Of a stretch of 55,143 nt of DNA, positions 15,095 through 24,648 are shown in pieces. A program made the translations under genes and the position numbers. Numbering within the stretch: the first letter of the stretch is position 1; every line of letters starts with the position of its first letter. A model generated the notes under the pieces. That model saw nothing but the letters and a program-made list of their open reading frames with translations, had not been told where the DNA came from and ran no database searches. This DNA comes from Betaproteobacteria bacterium (GTDB lineage: Bacteria > Pseudomonadota > Gammaproteobacteria > Burkholderiales > Rhodocyclaceae), in assembly GCA_009779265.1 (NCBI GenBank), contig WREP01000014.1, positions 1-55,143 on the forward strand, given 5' to 3'.

Positions 15095-17298
15095 ATGCGC
15101 CTGCCGATGCCGCGACGCCCGGCCGGGTCGTCGAATTCGCCATCGGCGGCATGACCTGCGCCGCCTGCTCGGCGCGCCTGGAAAAAGTGCTTAACCGCCA
15201 GCCGGGCCTGCGCGCCAACGTCAATCTGGCCGCCGAACGCGCCCGCGTCCGTCTCGACGACGGCATCGGCGAAGAAGCGGTGATCGCTGCCGTGGCCAAG
15301 GCGGGCTTTACCGCCAGCCGGGTCGATGCCGGCACGCGCGAGCGGGAGAAAGCGGCGAAGCGGCAGGCTTACCGCAACGAGAGCCGGCGTTTCTGGATTG
15401 CGCTGGCGCTGAGTTTGCCGCTGGTCGGCCAGATGCTGTTCATGTTCGGCGAGCACGGCCACCAGAATGAGCTGCCACGCTGGCTGCAATTGCTGCTGGC
15501 GACGCCGGTGCAGTTCTGGATCGGCTGGCGTTTTTACGACGGCGCCTGGAAGGCGTTGCGGGGCGGCGGCGCCAATATGGATGTGCTGGTCGCCCTCGGC
15601 ACCAGCATGGCCTGGGGTTTTTCCGCCGTGGTCACGTTGTTTACGCTCGATCAACACGTCTATTTCGAGGGCGGAGCGGCGGTCATCACCCTGGTGCTGC
15701 TCGGCAAGCTGCTCGAAGCGCGGGCCAAGGCGCGCACCGCCGAGGCGATCGAGGCGCTGATCCGCTTGCAGCCGAAGACGGCGCGCGTCGAACGCGCGGG
15801 TCAATGGGTCGAGATGGCGGTCGATAGCCTGATGCCGGGCGACGTGTTTCTGGTGCGGCCGGGCGAAAGCGTGCCGGTCGACGGCGAGGTGCTCGATGGC
15901 CGGTCGAGCGTCGACGAGGCGATGCTGACCGGCGAGAGCATGCCCGTCGGCAAGGGGCCGGGCGACCGCGTTTTCGCCGCCACCGCCAATGCCCAGGGGG
16001 CGCTGCGTTGCCGCGCCACCGGCGTCGGCGAGGAAACGCTGCTGGCCGGCATCATCCGTCTGGTCGGCGAGGCGCAGGGGTCGAAAGCGCCGGTGCAGCG
16101 GCTGGTCGACCGCGTGGCCGGCATTTTCGTGCCGCTGGTTTGCGTCATCGCGCTGGCGACCTTACTCGGCTGGTGGTGGCTGGGCGGCAATTTCGCCACG
16201 GCCCTCGTCAATGCCGTCGCCGTGCTGGTTATTGCCTGCCCATGCGCGCTCGGTCTGGCGACGCCGACGGCGATCATGGTCGGAACCGGGCAGGGGGCGC
16301 GGGCCGGCATTCTGGTGCGCAATGCCGAGGCGCTGGAGCGGGCCGAGAAAATTTCCGTGCTGGCCGTGGACAAGACCGGCACGCTGACGCGCGGCTTGCC
16401 CATGCTGACCGAAGTCATTGCGCGCGACGCGGGCCGCGACGAGGCGTTGGCCTTGGCGGCGGCGCTCGAACGGCGCTCCGAACATCCGTTGGCGCGGGCC
16501 ATTATCGCCGCCGCCGGTGATGCCGCTGCTGTTGCCGAACCAGCGGCGGTCGATGAATTCAGCGCCGTGCCGGGGCATGGCGTTGAAGGCGTGGTCGCTG
16601 GCCGCCGCTTGCGCCTTGGTTCGCCCGACTGGCTCGGCCTTGCCGCCGATCCGGCGGTTGTGGCATTGCAGCAGGCCGGCAAGACGGTGCTTGGCCTCGC
16701 CGAAGGCGAAAGGCCGCTGGCGCTGTTTGCCGTCGCCGACGCCTTGCGGCCGACCTCGGCGGCGGCAGTGGCGCGCTTGCGCCAGCGCGGTGTGCGCGTC
16801 GTCATGCTGACCGGCGACAATGCCGCGACCGCCGCGGCGATTGCCGCCGAGGCTGGCATCGACGAATTCCGCGCCGGCATCCTGCCGGGCGGCAAGGCGG
16901 CGGCGGTGGCCGGGTTGAAAGAGGAGGGGAGGGCGCTGGTCGGCATGGTCGGCGACGGCATCAACGATGCTCCGGCGCTGGCCGCCGCCGATGTCGGCTT
17001 CGCCGTCGGCGCCGGTTCCGACGCGGCTATCGAGGCCGCCGACCTGACCCTGATGCGCAGCGATCTGCTGGCGGTGGCCGATGCCATTGATCTGTCGGCA
17101 GCGACCTTGGGCAAAATCCGGCAAAATCTGTTCTGGGCCTTTATTTACAACATCATTGGCATACCGTTGGCGGCGCTGGGTTTGCTCAACCCGGTCGTGG
17201 CTGGCGGGGCGATGGCCTTGAGTTCGGTGTCGGTGGTCGGCAATTCGCTGCGTCTCAAACGCTGGCGGCCCGCCGGGCAAGCAAATTTCAAGGAGTAG
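15091..17298 (+). CDS. copA: Copper-translocating P-type ATPase
   Basis: This 735-residue P1B-1 ATPase exports Cu+ from the cytoplasm. Domains in order: one N-terminal heavy-metal domain (GGMTCAACS, about 16-24), membrane helices, actuator loop with TGES, CPC in [14 protein letters not shown], phosphorylation motif DKTGTLT, nucleotide-site SEHPLA, hinge GDGINDAPA, and C-terminal YN and MALSS signatures of the Cu+ subgroup. Start ATG overlaps the TauE-like gene by four bases. A CopZ-like gene follows after four bases, so this is an operon. A role in cytochrome oxidase assembly (CcoI-like) is the alternative. Confidence 0.93.
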   Translation: MNAPADAATPGRVVEFAIGGMTCAACSARLEKVLNRQPGLRANVNLAAERARVRLDDGIGEEAVIAAVAKAGFTASRVDAGTREREKAAKRQAYRNESRRFWIALALSLPLVGQMLFMFGEHGHQNELPRWLQLLLATPVQFWIGWRFYDGAWKALRGGGANMDVLVALGTSMAWGFSAVVTLFTLDQHVYFEGGAAVITLVLLGKLLEARAKARTAEAIEALIRLQPKTARVERAGQWVEMAVDSLMPGDVFLVRPGESVPVDGEVLDGRSSVDEAMLTGESMPVGKGPGDRVFAATANAQGALRCRATGVGEETLLAGIIRLVGEAQGSKAPVQRLVDRVAGIFVPLVCVIALATLLGWWWLGGNFATALVNAVAVLVIACPCALGLATPTAIMVGTGQGARAGILVRNAEALERAEKISVLAVDKTGTLTRGLPMLTEVIARDAGRDEALALAAALERRSEHPLARAIIAAAGDAAAVAEPAAVDEFSAVPGHGVEGVVAGRRLRLGSPDWLGLAADPAVVALQQAGKTVLGLAEGERPLALFAVADALRPTSAAAVARLRQRGVRVVMLTGDNAATAAAIAAEAGIDEFRAGILPGGKAAAVAGLKEEGRALVGMVGDGINDAPALAAADVGFAVGAGSDAAIEAADLTLMRSDLLAVADAIDLSAATLGKIRQNLFWAFIYNIIGIPLAALGLLNPVVAGGAMALSSVSVVGNSLRLKRWRPAGQANFKE

Positions 17299-17302
17299 GA
17301 AA

Positions 17303-17515
17303 ATGGAAGAAGCGTTGATCAAAATCGGCGGCATGAATTGCCAAAGTTGTGTCAACAACATCACGGACATCCTGGCCGCCTTGCCCGGCGTCAGTTCGGC
17401 CACGGTTTCGCTGGCGCCGGGCGAGGCGCTGGTGCGCTTCGATCCGAGCGTGATCGCCCGCGCCGCCCTGACGGCGGCGATCGAGGATGCCGGCTTCGAC
17501 GCCGACGCGGAATAA
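17303..17515 (+). CDS. copZ: CopZ-like heavy-metal-associated copper chaperone
   Basis: A 70-residue single HMA domain with the metal-binding loop GGMNCQSCVNN (residues 9-19). It would deliver Cu+ to the CopA immediately upstream. The start is set by GGAG before the ATG. Length and beta-alpha-beta pattern are standard. SelD follows 12 bases downstream. Confidence 0.88.
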   Translation: MEEALIKIGGMNCQSCVNNITDILAALPGVSSATVSLAPGEALVRFDPSVIARAALTAAIEDAGFDADAE

Positions 17516-17527
17516 GGAGAGAGCGCA

Positions 17528-18580
17528 ATGGACACGATTTCGGCGGCGCCCCGGCTGACCCAGTTGTCGCATGGCGGCGGTTGCGGCTGCAAGATTGCTC
17601 CGGCGGTGCTGGAAAAGATTCTCGCTGGCCTGCCGCCCGGCATCGTGCCGCCGCAATTGCTGGTCGGCATGGATACCGCCGACGACGCGGCGGTGTACCA
17701 GATCAACGCGCAGCAGGCCATCGTCGCCACGACCGATTTTTTCATGCCCATCGTCGACGAGCCGCGCGATTTCGGCCGCATTGCCGCCACCAATGCCATT
17801 TCCGACATCTACGCCATGGGCGGCGCGCCGCTGTTCGCCCTGGCCATTGTCGGCATGCCGGTCAACGTGTTGCCGCTGACGACCATCGGCGAAATTCTCG
17901 AAGGCGGCGCCGCCGTTTGCCGCCAGGCCGGCATACCCATTGCCGGCGGCCACACCATTGATTCGACCGAGCCGATCTACGGCCTGGTCGTCATCGGCCT
18001 CGTCAATCCCGCGCATCTCAAGCGCAATTCCTCCGCCCGCCCCGGCGACCGGCTGATTCTCGGCAAGGCGGTGGGCGTTGGCGTCTACAGCGCGGCCTTG
18101 AAAAAGGACAAGCTGCTTGCCGGCGACTACGAAACGCTGCTCGCCAGCACCACCCAGCTCAATACGCCGGGGCCGGTGCTTGCCTGCCTTGACGGCGTGC
18201 ATGCCATGACCGATGTCACCGGCTTCGGTCTGCTCGGTCATCTGGCGGAAATCTGCAAGGGCAGCGGCGTCGCCGCCCGCCTGCGCTTTGCCGATGTGCC
18301 GCTGCTGCCGCGCGCCGCCGAACTGGCCGGCGCCGGCTTCGTGACCGGCGCCTCGGCCCGCAATTGGGCCAGCTACGGCCATCTGGTGCGTCTTGCCGAC
18401 AACCTGGGCGACAGCGCCCGCACGCTGTTGACCGACCCGCAGACTTCCGGCGGCCTGCTCGTCTCCTGTGCTCCCGAATCGGTGACCGAAGTGCTGTCCA
18501 TCTTCCTGCAACAAGACTTCACCCATGTCTCGGTGATCGGCGAAATTGTCGAAGGCGAAGCGGGCATCGAGGTTGCGTAA
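17528..18580 (+). CDS. selD: Selenide, water dikinase SelD
   Basis: SelD makes selenophosphate from selenide and ATP, the selenium donor for selenocysteine or 2-selenouridine tRNA. The 350-residue protein has the glycine-rich catalytic loop SHGGGCGCK with Cys19, Cys21 and Lys22; the catalytic position is Cys, not selenocysteine. Downstream AIRS-family motifs (MDTADDAAVY, TDVTGFGLLGH, DPQTSGGLL) are intact. AAGGAGAG precedes the ATG. It is the last gene of the copper cluster. No selA, selB, selU or selenocysteine tRNA lies in the window, so the selenium pathway used cannot be told. Confidence 0.95.
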   Translation: MDTISAAPRLTQLSHGGGCGCKIAPAVLEKILAGLPPGIVPPQLLVGMDTADDAAVYQINAQQAIVATTDFFMPIVDEPRDFGRIAATNAISDIYAMGGAPLFALAIVGMPVNVLPLTTIGEILEGGAAVCRQAGIPIAGGHTIDSTEPIYGLVVIGLVNPAHLKRNSSARPGDRLILGKAVGVGVYSAALKKDKLLAGDYETLLASTTQLNTPGPVLACLDGVHAMTDVTGFGLLGHLAEICKGSGVAARLRFADVPLLPRAAELAGAGFVTGASARNWASYGHLVRLADNLGDSARTLLTDPQTSGGLLVSCAPESVTEVLSIFLQQDFTHVSVIGEIVEGEAGIEVA

Positions 18581-18592
18581 TGAATTGTTACA

Positions 18593-18611
18593 TTTCAGAC
18601 AGGTTCTGAAA
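18593..18611. promoter_or_regulatory. Inverted repeat upstream of the RND operon
   Basis: TTTCAGA and TCTGAAA flank a five-base loop, and a third TTTCAGA half-site lies at 18648-18654. The 134-base gap before the RND adaptor gene also has a TATATAGT tract (18634-18641). An operator or a weak selD terminator are both possible; no T run follows. Confidence 0.35.
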
Positions 18612-18714
18612 GACTCGGGATACGTTCGTCAGCTATATAGTTAAACGTTTCAGACAGCCCGCTTTCCCCTGCGGCGGCCTGCGCCGCTGTCACGGCTTTT
18701 TCCAAAGATCCATC

Positions 18715-19920
18715 ATGTCAAGAATCAGAATCTGGGCGGCTTGTCCGCTGCTGTTGCCGTTTTCCCTGGCGCTGGCGCAGCCCTTTCCTTCGTCTCCCCC
18801 GAACACCCAGGCGGCGGTTGAGCTGGCGATGAGCGAGACGCAGATCGCCAAGGCGAACATCCAACTGGTGACGCTGGCCGAACCCGGCGCTGACAAGGAC
18901 AGCAGCGGCAATGAGCAGGCGCTGCACATGCCCGGCACGGTGGTGCTGCCGATCGACGCGCAGGAAATCGTCAGCGTGCCGGTGGCCGGCATGGTGCAGG
19001 CGATCCTGCTGCCGCCCTCGCAGCGGGCGCGGGCCGGGCAGGCGTTGCTGCGCCTGTACAGCCCGCAATTGCTGCAATGGCAGCGCGAATTCATTCAGGC
19101 GGCGGCGCAGGAAAGGCTGGCGGAGGAAAAGTTGAAGCGCGACACGGCCTTGTTCGCCGACGGCATCATTGCCGAAACCCGCTTGCAGGAGGCGCGCGGC
19201 AACGCCATGCAAAGCCGCGCGCTGGCCAGCGAAACGGCGCAAATGCTGCGTCTGGCGGGGATGAGCGAAAAGGCGGTGCAAGCCCTGCGCGCCACGCAGA
19301 CGCTTTCCGCCGTTCTTGACGTGGCGGCGCGGACGAACGGCACCGTGCTCGAATACGGCGTTGTTCCCGGCCAGCAGGTGGAAGCCGGCGCGGCGCTGGC
19401 CAAATTGCAGCGGGAAGGGCGCTTGTGGGTCGAATTGAGTGCCGCGAAGCAGCAGGCGGCGGAGGCGCGGCCCGGCAATCGCATCCGTTTCGCTACCTGC
19501 CCCGACGAGGCGCGGGTTATCGCGGTGTCGCCGCAAATCCGGGCGGATAGCCAGACGGTGCTGATTCGCGGCGAATTGAAGCAGCCTTCGTCCTGCCTTG
19601 CCGTCAATCAGTATGTCGAGGCGACGCTGTATGTCGCGCGCGGTGGCGGCGAGAGCTGGTCGGTGCCGGCTGCCGCCATCGTCCGCCACGAGGAAGTGCA
19701 CTGGATTTTCGTGCGCTCGGCGCGCGGCTTCACGGCGCTGCCGGTGGCGGTGCTGGCCACAGCCGACAAATTTGTCCGCATTCGCCCGGAAGCGCCGGCA
19801 AGCGGCAAGGCGGCGCTCGCCGCCGGGACGCGCATCGCCGTTTCCGGCACCGCCACGCTCAAGGGCGCTTTGCTCGGCATCGGCAGGGAAGAGGAAGAAG
19901 CGCAAGGCGGGGGCAAATAA
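18715..19920 (+). CDS. cusB: RND efflux periplasmic adaptor, CusB/HlyD family
   Basis: A 401-residue membrane-fusion protein linking the RND pump to the outer-membrane factor. It begins with a cleavable signal peptide (IWAACPLLLPFSLALAQ). Next come the lipoyl-like half motifs (VVLPIDAQEIVSVPVAGMV and later NGTVLEYGVVPGQQVEAGAALAKL), a coiled-coil hairpin (about 120-190) and a C-terminal beta-barrel. It is shorter at the N-terminus than E. coli CusB, and lacks the Met-rich leader site. The stop overlaps the pump's ATG by one base. Confidence 0.85.
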   Translation: MSRIRIWAACPLLLPFSLALAQPFPSSPPNTQAAVELAMSETQIAKANIQLVTLAEPGADKDSSGNEQALHMPGTVVLPIDAQEIVSVPVAGMVQAILLPPSQRARAGQALLRLYSPQLLQWQREFIQAAAQERLAEEKLKRDTALFADGIIAETRLQEARGNAMQSRALASETAQMLRLAGMSEKAVQALRATQTLSAVLDVAARTNGTVLEYGVVPGQQVEAGAALAKLQREGRLWVELSAAKQQAAEARPGNRIRFATCPDEARVIAVSPQIRADSQTVLIRGELKQPSSCLAVNQYVEATLYVARGGGESWSVPAAAIVRHEEVHWIFVRSARGFTALPVAVLATADKFVRIRPEAPASGKAALAAGTRIAVSGTATLKGALLGIGREEEEAQGGGK

Positions 19921-22900
19921 TGCTGCGGCGGCTGATTGCCCGCGCGCTGGCGCACCGTTTTCCCGTCCTGTTGCTGATTGTCGTACTCACGGCGGCGGGC
20001 GCGATGGCTTTCCGCGCCTTGCCGATCGACGCTTTTCCCGACATTGCCGGGACGCAGGTGAAGATTATCATGAAGGCGCCGGGGATGACGCCGGAAGAGG
20101 TGGAAATGCGCATCGTGCTGCCGATCGAGCAGGAATTGCTCGGCATCCCCCGGCAGAAGGCGCTGCGCTCGCAGTCGAAATACGCGATTGCCGAAATTAC
20201 CCTCGATTTCGCCGACGGCACCGATGTGTACTGGGCGCGGCAGCAGGTGGCCGAGCGCCTGAACGCTGTTCAGGGCGATTTGCCGCCGACCGCTTCCGGC
20301 GGGCTGGCGCCGCCGACGACGCCGCTTGGCGAGCTGTTCATGTTCACCATCGAGGGGCCGATGTCGCTGGCCGAAAAGCGCACCCTGCTCGACTGGACGA
20401 TCCGCCCGCAATTGCGCAGCCTTCCCGGCGTCGCCGATGTCAGCGCGCTGGGTGGCGAGGTCAAGACGTTTGAGGTCGTCCCTGACATCAACGCGCTGGC
20501 GGCGCGCGGCATCACGCTGGCGCAACTGGCCGCCGCCATCGAGGAAAACAACCGCAACGACGGCGCCGGGCGCATCGACCGCAACGAAGAATCGCTGCTC
20601 GTGCGCGGCCAGGGCAATATCAGTTCGCTCGACGATCTGGGCGCCATCGTCGTCGCCGAAAAAGACGGGCAGGTGACGCGCGTTGCCGATGTCGGCACGC
20701 CGCGCATCGGCATGCTTTCCCGCTATGGCGCCGTGACCAAGGATGGCGCGGGCGAGGCGGTCGAGGCGCTGGTGCTGGCGCTGCGCGGGGCCAATGCGCG
20801 GCAGGTGATCCAGTCGGTGCGCGCCAAGCTGGACGAGATCCAGGAAACCCTGCCGGAAGGCAGCGGCATCGAGGTTTTCTATGATCGTGGCGATCTCGTC
20901 GAACGCGCCGTCGGCACCGTCGCCAAGGCGCTGGGCGAGGCGATTTTTCTCGTGCTGGCGCTGCTCTTCCTCTTTCTCGGCAACCTGCGGGCGGCGCTGG
21001 CCGTGGCCTGCATCCTGCCGCTTTCGGCCTGCGCCACCTTCATTCTCATGCGCTGGTTCGGCCTTTCGGCCAATCTGATGTCGCTCGGCGGTCTGGCCAT
21101 CGCCATCGGCCTTCTCGTCGACGCGGCGGTGGTGATTGTCGAGAACATCGAGGCGTACACCGAAGCGCGCGACAACCGGCCGTCGATTTCCTGGCTGCAT
21201 ACCATCTACCGCGCTTCTTCCGACGTCGCCGTGCCGGTCGCCGCCGGCATCGCCATCATCGTCACCGTCTTTTTGCCGCTGCTGACGCTGGAAGGGCTGG
21301 AAGGCAAAATGTTTGCGCCGGTGGCGCTGACCATCGTTTTCGCCCTTGCCGCCTCGCTGGTGCTGTCGCTGACCGTGATCCCGGTGCTCGCCTCGTTTCT
21401 GCTCAAGGAAGAGGCGCATCAGCCGCCCTGGCTGGCGCGCAAGATCGAGGCCATTTACGCGCCCTCGCTCGAATGGGCGCTGGCCCGGCCCAGACTGGCG
21501 GTCGGTTCGGCCGTCGGCGCGCTGGTCGTGGCGCTGGCGCTGTTTCCGCTGATCGGCAAATCCTTCATGCCGACGCTGGACGAGGGCGACATCATCATGC
21601 AACTGGAAAAGCTGCCGTCGATCAACCTCGCGCAGTCGATAGCCATCGACCAGGCCATCCAGAAGGATGTGCTGGCGCGGGTGCCGGAAGTCAAAAGCAT
21701 CGTCGCCCGCGCCGGTTCGGACGAACTGGGCATGGACCCGATGGGTTTGAACGAAACCGACAGCTTCCTCGTTTTGAAGCCGAGCGCGGAATGGCGCAGC
21801 AAGGACAAGAACGCCATCGTCGACGCGCTGCGCGAGGTTGGCCGGGATTTTCCCGGCATCGACTTCAGCTTCACGCAGCCGATTGAAATGCGGACTTCCG
21901 AAATGCTTTCCGGTGTGCGCGGCGATCTGGCGGTGAAAATTTTCGGCCCGGATGCCGCGACGCTTTCCGCGCTGGCCGAAAAAATCGTCCATGTGCTGGA
22001 AAAAATTCCCGGCAGCGAGGATGTCATCACGGTCAAGAACAGCGGCGTGCAATATATGCAAATCACCGTCGACCGTCTGGCCGCCGGGCGTTTGGGGCTG
22101 AATAGCGGGCAGTTGCAGAGCGACCTGCGGGCGCTGATCGAGGGCAGCGACATCGGCGTCGTGATCGAGGAAGGCCGCCGCCTGCCGCTGCAAATTCGCG
22201 GCAGCGACGCCCTGCGCGCCTCGCCGGGCTTGTTCACCCAGTTGCGCCTGCCGCTGGCCGATGGCCGCGTCATCCCGATCCGCGAAGTGGCGAGCATCGA
22301 ACTTGTCGACGGCCCGGTGAAAATCGAGCGTGAAAACGCCTCGCGCATGTCGGTGGTGCGCGCCAATGTGCGCGGGCGCGATCTGGTAGGGTTTGTAGAC
22401 GAGGCAAAGGCCGCCGTTGCCGCTGCGGGCTATCCGCCAGTCGGCTATCATCTCTCCTGGGGCGGCCAGTTTGAAAACCAGCAACGTGCGGCGGCACGGC
22501 TCATGGTTGTTGTCCCCATTGCGCTGGGGCTGATCTTCCTGCTTCTTTTCGCCACCCTCGGCAGCGCCCGGCAGGCCGTGCTGGTTTTCAGCAATATCCC
22601 GCTGGCGCTCATCGGCGGCATTTTCGCCTTGCTTCTCACCGGCGAATATCTCTCGGTCCCGGCCTCCGTCGGCTTCATCGCGCTCATGGGCATCGCTGTG
22701 CTCAACGGCCTGGTGATGATTACCTGCTTCAACCAGCTTGCCGCCACCGGCATGGCCATCGGCGAGGTCGTCCGCGAGGGCGCGCGCCGCCGCTTGCGGC
22801 CAGTGCTGATGACCGCCAGCATCGCCGGCTTCGGCCTGATTCCGCTGCTTCTGGCGACCGGGCCGGGTTCGGAAATCCAGCGTCCGCTGGCCATTGTCGT

Positions 22901-22988
22901 CATCGGCGGACTGCTCAGTTCGACCTTCCTGACCCTGGTTATTTTGCCTATTCTGTTCGAGCGTTTCGGCCTGGAAAGAAAATCATGA
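19920..22988 (+). CDS. cusA: Heavy-metal RND efflux pump, CusA-like
   Basis: This 1022-residue inner-membrane proton antiporter is full length for the HME-RND family. The N-terminal motif DAFPDIAG.QV and the TM4 signature AIAIGLLVDAAVVIVEN are visible. CzcA-type (divalent) pumps carry DFG..VDGAVV here; this protein has A-I-A-I-G with a single Asp, as in the Cu+/Ag+ pump CusA. That suggests monovalent export, in line with the CopA/CopZ genes nearby; the Met ligands were not verified. Gene overlaps on both sides show tight translational coupling. Confidence 0.9.
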   Translation: MLRRLIARALAHRFPVLLLIVVLTAAGAMAFRALPIDAFPDIAGTQVKIIMKAPGMTPEEVEMRIVLPIEQELLGIPRQKALRSQSKYAIAEITLDFADGTDVYWARQQVAERLNAVQGDLPPTASGGLAPPTTPLGELFMFTIEGPMSLAEKRTLLDWTIRPQLRSLPGVADVSALGGEVKTFEVVPDINALAARGITLAQLAAAIEENNRNDGAGRIDRNEESLLVRGQGNISSLDDLGAIVVAEKDGQVTRVADVGTPRIGMLSRYGAVTKDGAGEAVEALVLALRGANARQVIQSVRAKLDEIQETLPEGSGIEVFYDRGDLVERAVGTVAKALGEAIFLVLALLFLFLGNLRAALAVACILPLSACATFILMRWFGLSANLMSLGGLAIAIGLLVDAAVVIVENIEAYTEARDNRPSISWLHTIYRASSDVAVPVAAGIAIIVTVFLPLLTLEGLEGKMFAPVALTIVFALAASLVLSLTVIPVLASFLLKEEAHQPPWLARKIEAIYAPSLEWALARPRLAVGSAVGALVVALALFPLIGKSFMPTLDEGDIIMQLEKLPSINLAQSIAIDQAIQKDVLARVPEVKSIVARAGSDELGMDPMGLNETDSFLVLKPSAEWRSKDKNAIVDALREVGRDFPGIDFSFTQPIEMRTSEMLSGVRGDLAVKIFGPDAATLSALAEKIVHVLEKIPGSEDVITVKNSGVQYMQITVDRLAAGRLGLNSGQLQSDLRALIEGSDIGVVIEEGRRLPLQIRGSDALRASPGLFTQLRLPLADGRVIPIREVASIELVDGPVKIERENASRMSVVRANVRGRDLVGFVDEAKAAVAAAGYPPVGYHLSWGGQFENQQRAAARLMVVVPIALGLIFLLLFATLGSARQAVLVFSNIPLALIGGIFALLLTGEYLSVPASVGFIALMGIAVLNGLVMITCFNQLAATGMAIGEVVREGARRRLRPVLMTASIAGFGLIPLLLATGPGSEIQRPLAIVVIGGLLSSTFLTLVILPILFERFGLERKS

Positions 22989-23323
22989 ATGAGAACCCGA
23001 CAGCGAACGCCAGTCCCGAATACGATTGTGAAATGACGCTGGCCTTTCCGCGAGACCTCGAAGAACAGGTCGTCGACTTCCTGCTTGACCATCCGCAATG
23101 GATTCGCGGCTTTTCCCTGATCGACGCAGAAGGCATGGGGCGCGGCGCCGGTTTGCGCAGCGCCATGGAAAAAGTCAAAGGCCGGGCGCGGCGGCGGCTG
23201 ATGAACATTCTGTTGCGCAACGAGGATATCGCGCCGCTGGTGGCGGCGCTGCGCCAGGAATTCCACACCCCGGAAATGGCCTACTGGGTCATCCCGCTGC
23301 ATTCGTTCGGAAGAATGGTATGA
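22985..23323 (+). CDS. DUF3240 family protein
   Basis: A 112-residue soluble protein with the family pattern: acidic N-terminus, LAFPRDLEEQVVDFLLDHP, then an Arg-rich RGRARRRLMNILLRNEDI and YWVIPLHSFGRM at the end. DUF3240 has a ferredoxin-like, PII-reminiscent size and is often found in heavy-metal RND operons, where a regulatory or metal-sensing role is presumed but unproven. It overlaps the pump by four bases and the TolC-type gene by four, so it is an integral operon member. Confidence 0.85.
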   Translation: MNENPTANASPEYDCEMTLAFPRDLEEQVVDFLLDHPQWIRGFSLIDAEGMGRGAGLRSAMEKVKGRARRRLMNILLRNEDIAPLVAALRQEFHTPEMAYWVIPLHSFGRMV

Positions 23324-24609
23324 GTACCAACAGCCTCGCTTTCGCCGTGCTGACGCTCATCGGCGCCGCCGCCGGAACACCCGCACTTGCCGAAGAAGCG
23401 CCCGCGTCTGCCGTCGCCGCCTTCCGTTACCCAGCCGAATTGCCGCCGGAAGCGGCGGTGCGCGAAACGCTGGCGCGTCTGCCGGAGTTGCAGGCGGCGC
23501 GCGCCGGCATCGACTATTCCGCCGCCGAGCGGCGGCGTCTGGAAAGCGGGCCGTATGAATGGAACCTGCGCGGCGAAACCGCGCGGCGGCGCATCCGCCA
23601 GGAGGGCAATTCCCACGATTACGAAATCGCCGTCGAGCGCCCGCTGCGCTGGTTCGGCAAGGCGGAAAAAGACGAGGAACTGGGACGCCAGGCGATGACC
23701 CTCGCCGAAGCCGCCTACGCCGACGCCTGGCACGAAGCGGGCCGGGAACTGCTCGCCGCCTGGTTTGAAGTGCTGCGCGAGGAACGCGCCGCCTTGCGCG
23801 TCGCCGAACAGGCCGAATTGAGCGGAAAGCTGATCGACGGCATGCAAAAGCGGGTGCGTTCCGGCGAATCGCCGAAAATGGAACTGCTGCTGGCGCAAAC
23901 CGAACACGAGCGCCTGATCGCCGTGCACCAGCAGGCGGCGCAGCGGGCGACGCTGGCGCGCATCGCCCTTGAGCAAAAATACCCCGGCCTGCCGCTGCCG
24001 CCGGATTCATCCGGGACGCCCCTGCCGGAAATTTCCGGCGAGGACATGCAAGCCGTCGACTGGGTCGCCCACATCGTCGCCGACAACCACGAACTCGAAC
24101 AGGCGCAGGCGCAAACGCGGCAAAAACGGCTTCTGGTCGAACGCGGCGCCCTCGACCGCAAACCCGATCCCACCGTCTCGCTGCGCTACACCACCGAGCA
24201 GGACAACGACACGCGCATCGTCGGCATCGCCGTCAGCATTCCCCTGCCGGGAGCGGCGCGCGGCGCCGCCCAGGCGGGCGCGCTGGCGCAGCACGACAAG
24301 GCGCTCCAGGAAGAAGCGCGGGTGCGCGGCAAAATCGAACGCGAAGCGCGGCAACTCGTGGCGCAGGCGCGGGCCGCCCGCAACATCGCCGCCACCCAAG
24401 CGCGCATCCGCCAGCAAGCGCAAAGCAATGCCGCGCTGGTGAGCAAAGCCTACACCCTCGGCGAATCCGCCTTTGCCGACACCTTGCTCGCCAACCGCCA
24501 AGCCCTCGAAGCCGCCCAGGTCGCCGAAACCGCCCACCTCGACGCCCTCGAACGCCACGCCCGCATCCTCCTCGACGCGCATCGGATTTGGGCGTTGGAA
24601 CACGAGTGA
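23320..24609 (+). CDS. cusC: TolC-family outer membrane efflux protein, CusC/CzcC type
   Basis: A 429-residue outer-membrane factor completing the RND tripartite system. The ATG at 23320 overlaps the DUF3240 stop as ATGA and opens a signal peptide (LAFAVLTLIGAAAGTPALAEE). Two long Glu/Ala/Arg-rich coiled-coil repeats (about 45-250 and 265-425) are characteristic of the TolC barrel's alpha domain. No lipobox Cys is seen, unlike CusC. Unusually, it is the last gene of the operon. A hairpin with arms CCTGACCG and CGGTCAGG (24620-24641) follows. Confidence 0.85.
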   Translation: MSTNSLAFAVLTLIGAAAGTPALAEEAPASAVAAFRYPAELPPEAAVRETLARLPELQAARAGIDYSAAERRRLESGPYEWNLRGETARRRIRQEGNSHDYEIAVERPLRWFGKAEKDEELGRQAMTLAEAAYADAWHEAGRELLAAWFEVLREERAALRVAEQAELSGKLIDGMQKRVRSGESPKMELLLAQTEHERLIAVHQQAAQRATLARIALEQKYPGLPLPPDSSGTPLPEISGEDMQAVDWVAHIVADNHELEQAQAQTRQKRLLVERGALDRKPDPTVSLRYTTEQDNDTRIVGIAVSIPLPGAARGAAQAGALAQHDKALQEEARVRGKIEREARQLVAQARAARNIAATQARIRQQAQSNAALVSKAYTLGESAFADTLLANRQALEAAQVAETAHLDALERHARILLDAHRIWALEHE

Positions 24610-24619
24610 ACGCCTGATT

Positions 24620-24641
24620 CCTGACCGGCGCGGCGGTCAGG
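24620..24641. terminator. Hairpin between convergent genes
   Basis: CCTGACCG and CGGTCAGG form a perfect 8-bp stem with a six-base loop. It sits in the 39-base gap between the convergent TolC-type gene and a minus-strand gene. Only three T residues follow on the plus strand, so termination is plausible but weak. Confidence 0.4.
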
Positions 24642-24648
24642 CGCCGGT

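Noticed and set aside
19608..22484. A minus-strand open frame of 958 codons across the RND pump gene
   Set aside because: A shadow of cusA in GC-rich DNA: His/Arg/Gln-rich low-complexity product with no domain.
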